Origin: Cucumis sativus
Lineage: Eukaryota; Streptophyta; Magnoliopsida; Cucurbitales; Cucurbitaceae
DNA length: 64,000 bases
Assembly (NCBI RefSeq): GCF_000004075.3
Contig: NW_022279527.1
Span: 1 to 64,000, forward strand
Reading direction: 5' to 3'
In this document: piece after piece, positions 57,263 to 64,000 of the stretch
Position numbering within the stretch: the stretch's first letter is position 1
How the letters are laid out: the number at the start of each line of letters is the position of its first letter
Translations under genes and position numbers: made by a program
Notes under the pieces: model-generated
Seen by the model: only the letters and a program-made list of their open reading frames with translations
Database searches by the model: none
Told to the model about the DNA's origin: nothing

Positions 57263-57675
57263 ACTTATGTACATCTTTAATTTATTTGTTCATACCTCAT
57301 GATAATGTGCACTTTTATTCCTATGTTGACTGTTGGTCTTCTATTTGATAAGTTGTCTCTAATTTACTTGTGTTAGGAAGAGGGTTGGAGGATTGAAATT
57401 GGAAGAATTACCTGGGATGGATGCTTTACAAATTCCAGGTCTGGTTACACTATTCCATTTTAATAAGAAGCCAAGATGCTATCCGCTTCTATACCTTTTT
57501 CCTTTTACCCCTTAATTTCATGAATCTTTGTTGCAAAGTGGATGGGTGGCAAGGTTTTCTTTTTCTTGATATTTGTGAGATTCTAGGCCAGCTCACACAC
57601 CCTCGACTAATCTCACGGGATAATCCGCTTGACCCTACAACATTTGGGTGTTAAGGAAACTCATAGGAAATTAAT

Positions 57676-57850
57676 TTACAGCTGCCACACACACACACTC
57701 ACAAAGAGGAAGTTCCAAAATCCTTTTGTTCATCTCTCTTTTTTTTTCTCTCTCTCTAGCTTATTTTGACTTTTTGAGGCAGAAGCATGATTCTGAGCAT
57801 ATCTAAAATAATGTCAGTATAGAATATATTCTGTTCTGAGTATGATTTTG
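57676..57850. repeat. Duplicated intron segment, copy 2
   Basis: Same order of motifs: cagctgccacacacacac, gaggaagttccaaaatcctt, ctctctct, ttgactttttgaggcagaag and ctgttctgagtatgatttt. It ends exactly where the chromovirus begins (gccggcctgtg, 57852). Confidence 0.9.
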
Positions 57851-57851
57851 C

Positions 57852-60310
57852 CGGCCTGTGTTATGTTTAACGCCTTTCTTTTTGCTTCTAGGCTGTACTG
57901 GAGCTTGTCATAATCTTCCCATGTTGCCTCATGAGGAGGGAGACCTTGCCATTTAATCAAAACCTCACAGCTTCCTCTTTTATTCTTCGAGTACCCAAAT
58001 ATTTCCTCCGGTATAGATTTACTCGTGAGTTTCAGTAACGTAAGGCAGCATGTCTGTCTGTACAAGTTGATGATCACCAACCATTTTTTTGAGTTGGGAC
58101 ACATGAAACACTGGATGGATGGAAGCGGATGCTGGCAACTCTAGCTTATACGCAACCAGTATGATGCGTTCCACAATCGTATAAGGCCCAAAGAACTTGG
58201 GGGATAGTTTCTCATTTTTCTTTTGTCGTAATGAGATCTGTCTATAGGGCCTAATCTTCAGGAAGACCATATCGCCAACTGCATACTCCACATCATGACG
58301 CTTCAAGTCTACGTTATTTTTCATCTTGTCTGTGCAACGAATTAGTGTTCTTTTAGGACTCCCAGAATTTCAACTCATGCCTTGAGCTATTCGTTTAAGG
58401 TAGTGTTTGGAGTGTCCCGGTCACCATAAAACATCAATGGTGGTGGCATACGTCCATAGATAGCCTGAAATGGAGTGACCCCTACGGATCTCTAAAAAGT
58501 AGTGTTGTACCAATATTCAGCCCAATGTATCCATTTTGACCATTCCTTAGGCCGTTCTCCACAAAAACATCGCAGATACGTCTCCACTCCCCTATTAACC
58601 ACCTCAGTTTTCCCATCCGACTGAGGGTGATAAGCGGTGCTTCGATTTAATCGGGTGCCTGCCATTTTGAACATTTCTTGCCAAAAGTTGCTCAAGAATA
58701 CCTTATCTCGGTCGGACACTATCGATTTGGGAAAGCCATGAAGTCGGACAATCTCCTTAACAAATATATTTGCTGAATCTGTCCACCACTACAAAGATGA
58801 CTTCGAAACCATTCGATCTTGGTAAGCCCTCGATAAAGTCCATAGATATATCGCTCCAAATATTGTTTGGACTGTCCAGGGACAGCAGCAGTCCGGTGGG
58901 GGATAGTGCTAGGGAGTTGTTCTTCTGACATATTACACATTCCTCACAATACTTCTTAACATCCGCCTTCATTCCTTCCCAATATAGCTCACCAGTTGGT
59001 CGTTTGTATGTGCATAAAAATCCAGAATGGTCTCCAAGTACCGAATCATGGTAAGTATGTAGGATTGTGGGTATCAATGTAGATGTTTTGGACAGCACAA
59101 ACTTATCCTTATATCTTAACATACCTTGTCGGATGGAGAATTTACCCTCTGTTCCTTCTTCCATTGCTTGTAGTTCTTCCATTATTTTGCTCAACTTTTC
59201 ATCCGCTTCGACTTCCTTTTTAATCACCAGAATGTCAACCAATGTAGGAGCTGTTATGCTACCGAGGTTAACTGTAGGAGGCATCCAAGACAAGGCGTCT
59301 GCTGCTTTATTCTCCAAGCCGGGTTTGTAGACCACCTCAAATGAGTATCCCGTTAGCTTCGCTACCCATTTCTGATACTGAAGCTGTATCACTCTTTGTT
59401 GTAATAAGAACTTCAAGGATTTCTGATCGGTCTTCACAATAAATTTTCTTTCCAACAGATATGGTCGCCATCGTTGCACAGGCAAGATTACTGCCATTAA
59501 TTCCCTTTCATATACAGGCTTGGCCCTATCTCTTAAGGCTAACGTATGGCTAAAGTATGCTATGGGGCGCTTGGCTTGGACGAGTACGACTCCTACCCTA
59601 TATCTCGATGCATCTGTTTCCATTTCAAAGGTGGCATTGAAATCAGGCAACACCAAAACGGGCAGGGTCATCATGGCTTTCTGTAGTTGTTGGAGTGCCT
59701 CCTTAGACTCCTCAGTCCACTGGAATCCCCCTTTCCTAAGTAGTTGAGTCAATGGTGCGACAATGAAGCCATAGTGCTGAACGAACTTTCTTTAGTAACA
59801 GGTGAGGCCTAGTAATCCTCGTACCTCTCTTATATTACTGGGTATAGGCCATTCCCTGATTGCTCTGATTTTCTCGGGGTTCACTTCAACTTCTTGTCCT
59901 GAAATGATATGACCCAAATAATCAATACGTTCTTGCGCGAAGCTGCACTTCTTCTGGTTTGCATATAACTCATTCTTTCTCAGGATTTCCAATGCTAACC
60001 CAATGTGCTTCAGATGATTTTCCAAGTTCTCACTGTAGATTAGTATGTCGTCGAAAAATACTAATATGAACTTCTGCAAAAATGGTTTAAATATTGAGTT
60101 CATTAGAGCTTGGAAAGTGGATGTGGCATTAGTTAAGCCGAATGCCATAACCATAAATTCATAGTTTCCATCATGTGTTCGAAATGCTGTTTTTTCGATG
60201 TCTTCTCCACACATTTTGATCTGATGGAACCCCGCCTTTAAATCAATCTTTGAAAACCAGTTTGCTCCATTTAATTCATCGAAAAGCTCCTCAACCACCA
60301 GAATAGGGAA
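57852..60310 (-). mobile_element. Truncated chromovirus (RT to chromodomain)
   Basis: The minus strand runs RT (60298-59792, catalytic FFDDILIYS), RNase H (LPVLVLPDFNATFEMETDAS; ENKAADALSWMP), integrase zinc finger (HDSVLGDHSGF; CEECVICQKN), integrase core ([53 protein letters not shown]), [13 protein letters not shown] C-terminal sequence and a chromodomain (EVLIKWQGLPPHEATWEDYD). The 331-codon frame 59752-58757 is the longest uninterrupted piece. Stops separate RT from RNase H (about 59790), the integrase core at about 58757 and the region near 58390. No LTR is found at either end: the 5' end is cut inside the RT start at about 60300, the 3' end after the chromodomain. Confidence 0.93.
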
Positions 60311-60324
60311 TTTTTATCTTCAAA

Positions 60325-60480
60325 AAGTTCACCCAAATCAATGAATGAATAACCATGTTAATTGACTGGTTCTTTTTTTTATTTTATTTTGACATAATTA
60401 CAACTAAGATGCACTTTTTTATTGAAAAGATACAAGTAAGAGGGTAAATTTTGAGTTTTCTCACTATATATGTTGCCAAA
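60325..60480. repeat. Second copy of the PMEI upstream region
   Basis: Strings such as cacccaaatcaatgaatgaa, acataattacaactaagatg and aaaagatacaagtaagag parallel 62513-62650 upstream of the PMEI gene. No PMEI coding sequence follows to the left, where the chromovirus begins at 60310. It is probably the remains of a tandem PMEI duplicate. Confidence 0.75.
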
Positions 60481-61800
60481 AAACCTGGTGTAAAGTGTAA
60501 GTATTTTCTTAATAATTTCATTTAAACCATGCTCAATTCTACGCAATATGAGTTTTGGTCCTTTATTATGAAAGTGCATATTTAGATTTGGTTACGAATG
60601 TTTTGTTTTATGAAAAAATCATTTGTGACTATTGTTTCAATCTTTTCAATTGAAACACGTGCACATATTCACGTGAAATATCTTAATTCTATTTAATTTT
60701 TAAATATGCTTTAGCATATAATAAACAAATATTATACAATATTAATGGTAAAATTATTATTTAAAAAAGAAAAAGAAATTCATTGTTGTAGTAATTAAAT
60801 AATTGAATTAATGTATTAATATTTGATCCAATATTGTAATATATAGAATACGATAATTTTTTATTCTAATATGTCAATGTGAAATCACAAGAAATGATGC
60901 AATTTTTCACCATTCGTTACTACTTTGAATCAATTAAATCCCCTTTTGTGTGTGTTTGTTTTCTTTTGAACTTTGGGATTTCGTGACGTTTTTTTTTTCT
61001 AATGTGTAACTGCAAGAGTTTATTTTGTTTTTCTTTTACACGTACATTTTACATGTAAGTTTGGAGGAATCAATGCACCAATTTGATGTGTGTGCAACCA
61101 TCTCCACTCTAAACAGAATGCATCGTATCTCGAAGATCAACTAGTCACATCCTATCAATATTAGTTACACATATTCAACATAAGGTTTTATTTTTTAAAA
61201 TATAGAACTTTATTTTGTAAACTAAAAAATTGGAAAAATCTTCTTTCCAAACATTAAAATGGACACTTACAATAGAAAAGTCACAACTACGTTAGATCAC
61301 AAAAAGTAATATAAATTTTTTTCGACAATTTAAGAATAAAATAGATGTATATAATTTTTTTTCTCCACGAGCGCATTTAATATAGTAGAGATTTCAACGC
61401 TGATTACAAATTTAGTTTACATCATGTCAAGGTAATATTACTCTGTATTTTTTTCCCTAAAAGAAGGTGTCCATAAATTTGTAACTTTTTGCTACTAAAC
61501 CCAACTTTAATTAGTGTTTATGTAATGTTTTAAAATATTTATAAAATATAGTACAACTTTAGTAATTTTTCATCGGCAGGAAATTATCTATTAATATAAG
61601 TCTATTAGTGTCTATTAGGATATTATATTTTCAAATCTCGTCTTTTATTTAGTTATTTTGATTAGTTGGAATTATCTATTAATTGATTTTTTTTATCTAA
61701 TTTTAAATTTTAACCAAAGTAATCAATTCCGATCACCATCCCACTGTAATGTTATTATTTTAAAAATTAAACTTCATTTTATTTATTGATTAAAATCTTC
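60481..61800. other. AT-rich intergenic DNA downstream of PMEI
   Basis: Very AT-rich, with no open frame of interest and no recognised repeat domain. It includes the 3' flank of the PMEI gene. Confidence 0.6.
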
Positions 61801-61813
61801 AAGTACATAGCCT

Positions 61814-62332
61814 TCAAAGAAGATTGGATATAACCAAAATAATGCTGCATATATCATTTAGAGTCTTGCCATTCTTCAAAAGCAACGATGTATCCTTAGG
61901 CGGCTGTGCGAACTTATCCTGACAGTCACCAATATTAGTCATGGCACCAGAAGTTACAATATTGACACCATTAAAGTCCCCAAGTGCCAAGTCCTTTTGG
62001 GCATTTTCAATGTCACCAATAGCTTCATCATAGCTCTCAGCACAAGACGAATATCGTTGCTTAAGTTGAGGATTGGTGGCGGTTTTTGCCAGTGAGTTGG
62101 CTAAAGTCAAAGATTTTTCAGCATTTGTATGAGCAAGGTTTAAGGTGTATACAGCCAAGCCTTTTAGATTTGTAGTGCCCGCAGATTTCAACACACTTGA
62201 ACAAAATTGTGGATTTGAGGTTTTTGGACAGATGGTGGAAACGACGTCATTAGATGATGCCACATTTGAAATGATGGTGAACGAAAGAACTCCAACGAGA
62301 GAGATAATAATGAGACAAGAGTTATTGGCCAT
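61814..62332 (-). CDS. Pectin methylesterase inhibitor (PMEI-domain) protein
   Basis: An intact, intronless gene of 172 codons from the Met at 62332 (MANNSCLIIISLVGVLSFTI). The longer frame starting at 62377 adds 15 polar residues and would hide the signal peptide, so the later start is preferred. Residues 1-26 form a signal peptide ending near SNVASS. The mature part has the PMEI hallmarks: CPKTSNPQFC near the N-terminus (first disulfide), C in YSSCAESYDEAIGDIENAQK and C in NIGDCQDKF (second disulfide). The length is normal for the family. Such proteins bind pectin methylesterases (or, in the related group, invertases) in the cell wall. Substrate class cannot be told from sequence. TGA stop at 61814-61816. 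Confidence 0.92.
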   Translation of the reverse strand: MANNSCLIIISLVGVLSFTIISNVASSNDVVSTICPKTSNPQFCSSVLKSAGTTNLKGLAVYTLNLAHTNAEKSLTLANSLAKTATNPQLKQRYSSCAESYDEAIGDIENAQKDLALGDFNGVNIVTSGAMTNIGDCQDKFAQPPKDTSLLLKNGKTLNDICSIILVISNLL

Positions 62333-62387
62333 TTTAATTTTTCTTTGTTGTTTCCCGTCCTTATTGATATGATTCATTTGATAAATA

Positions 62388-62398
62388 CATATATATAT
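62388..62398 (-). promoter_or_regulatory. Probable TATA box of the PMEI gene
   Basis: The minus strand reads CTATATATATATGTATTT about 55 bp before the ATG, a good plant TATA element at a fitting distance for a short leader. Confidence 0.6.
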
Positions 62399-62885
62399 AG
62401 ATGAAATTTAGAGAAATTGTTTGTTTTTCTTATGGAGGAGAAATGGCAGTTGTGATTACATAACTAAATAACCCATTCTAGTCTTTTGTTTGGTACTTTT
62501 ATCTTGAAATAGCCCACCCAAATCAATTCATGAATAATCACATTAATTGTCTTTTTTTTTTTTTTACATAATTACAACTAAGATGGGTTTATTTTTATTT
62601 TTATTCAAAAGATACGACTAAGATGTTAAATTTTGAATTTTCTCATCAATCCATTAGAGGTGACCTATGCTCCAATCTTTTCTTACCAACAATTTAGGCC
62701 TTATAAGTGTATAGAAAATTGAACAGTGAATAGGATAGTTAGGCTTTGTAAAACTTACAAGTTACATAGTCCAAACTCTGATGTCTCTTCCGTTCCTGTC
62801 CTGCTTTGATTTTACCCCTTCTTTTCTCAAATACATTTTTCTACATTGTCGTTTCTTCTTCTCTAACTCATTTTTTCCAATTATA
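62399..62885. other. PMEI upstream region and gap before the APG3 exons
   Basis: It includes 62513-62650, the copy of which lies at 60325-60480. It is AT-rich, with no exon recognised before 62892. Confidence 0.55.
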
Positions 62886-62891
62886 TAACAT

Positions 62892-63995
62892 GTCCGTATG
62901 TACCAGAAATACAGTGAGCGGAATTCATGGAAGTTTTTCCCTGTTTCAAGTTCTAAGGTATGTGCCTCCAGACATCCCAGAAGTCAATATCCTAGTGCTT
63001 TCTGTATATATATTGAAGAATTTTCGTTGTTTACTTTTCTGGCTGAAAAGGGGGGACACGAAACTTATGTGACAGAAATCAAAGGATAACGTGTCTACAG
63101 TAAATCGAAATAAGAGTCTGGTTTTCATTGAGTTCAACGTATTCCTCAAACAGAAACACAGGGCCGTATGCATACTTCTACGACTACAGTAGTCATCATG
63201 CTAGAGGTAAACTATTCCATAAGTTCACTATAAATTGTGAAATAAGAACTGTCTGATACTTGTCAAATAAGAATTGCATGCGTTAATCAGACTAATGTGT
63301 GGTAGAATATTACCTGAATTTGCTAAGTTTGTCCTGGACAGTTGTCTAATGTTAATTCTTTCCCCATTTCCTTTATAGGTCCCTGATATGCTATTGTGCT
63401 CCATTTTTGCCATTAACAATTATAATGTGAAAAGCTATCTCTCTGTTAAAAATACCTAGATGATGGATTAATGTGGAGTGGCCGATTAAAATGTTCTGTC
63501 ATATCACACAGTGCCTTAACATGAAAATCCAAGTGCATTACTATACAGTTATCCTTATATATAGTTGATATTCATAGTGTTCGTACTGTTTCTCTGTAGG
63601 AGTGTTAACAATTTAGATATGATAATTTCTCTTATTTGACTTTGTTCTCCGTTGCATTTGCATCTTGATCAGCTATGTTTATCTTGATTTGTTGAGCTTA
63701 TGTTATTATTGCATCTAGGCAGATGAAGTTGAAGTAGTGATTGATCCGAAGGACATTGAACTGACTACTGCAAGATCTGGGGGCGCAGGAGGTGTAACTT
63801 TACTTCAAATATTGCTTGCAATTAGCTCTCTGAATTTGTTCTCATAAAACCAAAAAATGGTAGAATAACCTTTCTATTTATTTCTCGTTGTCAATAATTA
63901 TGCAGGGCGAAATGTCAACAAGGTGGAGACAGCAATTGATCTTTCCCCAAGCCGACAGGAAACCACATTTTTTGCACTGAAGAAAGGACTCAACT
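62892..63995 (+). pseudogene. Plastid peptide chain release factor (APG3/PrfA-like) exons, several lesions
   Basis: Exon about 62892-62956 reads MYQKYSERNSWKFFPVSSSK before a GT donor. Exon about 63041-63206 holds KGGHETYVTEIKG, RVYSKSK, VQRIPQTETQGRMHTSTTTV separated by three in-frame stops. Exon about 63719-63790 reads [20 protein letters not shown] then GGAGG, part of the GGQ loop. After an intron, about 63926 onward reads NVNKVETAIDL, with Arg in place of the Gln of GGQ (GR). A one-base deletion near 63945 then shifts the frame, so IFCTEERTQL appears one frame over. This is the class I release factor of chloroplasts (PrfA/APG3). Stops, frameshift and the lost GGQ glutamine make it a clear pseudogene. 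It continues beyond the window end. Confidence 0.85.
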
Positions 63996-64000
63996 TGAGA

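Larger units (their letters stand above)
52636..57438 (+). pseudogene. PLAA/DOA1-like WD40 gene, three exons, intron invaded by retroelements
   Basis: Exon 52636-52779 encodes WD40 repeats (SSIRLWALSGETLMEMVGDT; VIVSGSEDCSAKIWK). Exon 56880-57069 continues in phase (SIEHPGCVWDAKFLENGDIV; DGVVRVWTAEQERIADPQEL). Exon 57377-57438 encodes RVGGLKLEELPGMDALQIPG. They match the phospholipase-A2-activating protein family (PLAA/DOA1/Ufd3), a ubiquitin-binding partner of CDC48. An in-frame TAG at the start of the second exon (after DGICV, replacing the expected Gln codon) breaks the frame. The expected GHT of the WD repeat is GDT. The intron between exons one and two is about 4.1 kb and holds a gypsy element and an LTR. 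Earlier WD exons and the PUL/PFU exons are not seen. Confidence 0.8.

Noticed and set aside
62145..62372. Plus-strand frame of 75 codons opposite the PMEI gene
   Set aside because: It is the antisense shadow of the PMEI coding region, which has a signal peptide and conserved Cys.
1..64000. CRISPR arrays, tRNA or rRNA genes
   Set aside because: No regular spacer-repeat array and no cloverleaf or rRNA core sequence was recognised. The initiator-tRNA-like strings are retrotransposon primer sites.

Overview
This window looks like a repeat-rich, gene-poor stretch of a dicot nuclear genome. The overall look of the retroelements suggests a cucurbit, but that is an impression, not a measurement. Base composition is AT-rich, intron signals are of plant type, and most recognisable protein homology is to plant LTR retrotransposons or to short exon runs of ordinary plant nuclear genes. 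Only one protein-coding gene appears intact: a pectin methylesterase inhibitor (PMEI) at 61814-62332 on the minus strand.

Layout. 1-7.3 kb: exon fragments of an afadin/ADIP-like coiled-coil gene, of mitochondrial NAD-malic enzyme and of the ribosome-biogenesis gene MRT4, followed by a repeat block (B) and a LINE fragment. 7.4-10.6 kb: a decayed Ty3/gypsy element (minus) and a long perfect-looking hairpin. 11.2-14.8 kb: a diverged satellite of about 170-180 bp monomers with a trimeric higher-order pattern. 15.4-23.5 kb: exons of a TopBP1/MEI1-like multi-BRCT gene, with one exon block duplicated in tandem. 24.5-25.5 kb: 3' exons of a sphingoid long-chain-base kinase 2-like gene with a frameshift. 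26-33 kb: CT-rich 5'UTR-like DNA, a minisatellite and weak candidate exons. 33.3-34.9 kb: KIN-12 kinesin exon pieces joined to an unrelated coiled-coil gene. 35-41.6 kb: a second copy of the first segment, but with blocks A and B in the opposite order. 41.7-47.4 kb: a Ty1/copia remnant interrupted by a non-autonomous LTR retrotransposon with clean LTRs, primer site and target duplication. 47.4-49.8 kb: a Ty3/gypsy element (plus) ending in an LTR. 50.0 kb: the last exon of a HECT E3 ligase-like gene. 52.6-57.4 kb: exons of a phospholipase-A2-activating protein (PLAA/DOA1) gene, whose intron is swollen by a gypsy element and a solo-type LTR. 57.9-60.3 kb: a truncated chromovirus. 60.3-62.7 kb: the PMEI gene and a second copy of its upstream DNA. 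62.9-64 kb: exons of a plastid peptide-chain-release-factor (APG3/PrfA) pseudogene.

The striking feature is the density of unprocessed gene fragments. Introns and splice signals are kept, but almost every fragment has a stop, a frameshift or missing exons, and several are duplicated locally. This suits a low-recombination region (pericentromere or a degenerating sex-linked or introgressed block), or gene-fragment capture by transposons. The sequence alone cannot choose between these. I found no tRNA, rRNA or CRISPR, and I see no convincing evidence of a new biochemical system. The most informative structures are the scrambled, swapped-block duplication around the NAD-malic enzyme fragments and the non-autonomous LTR element.
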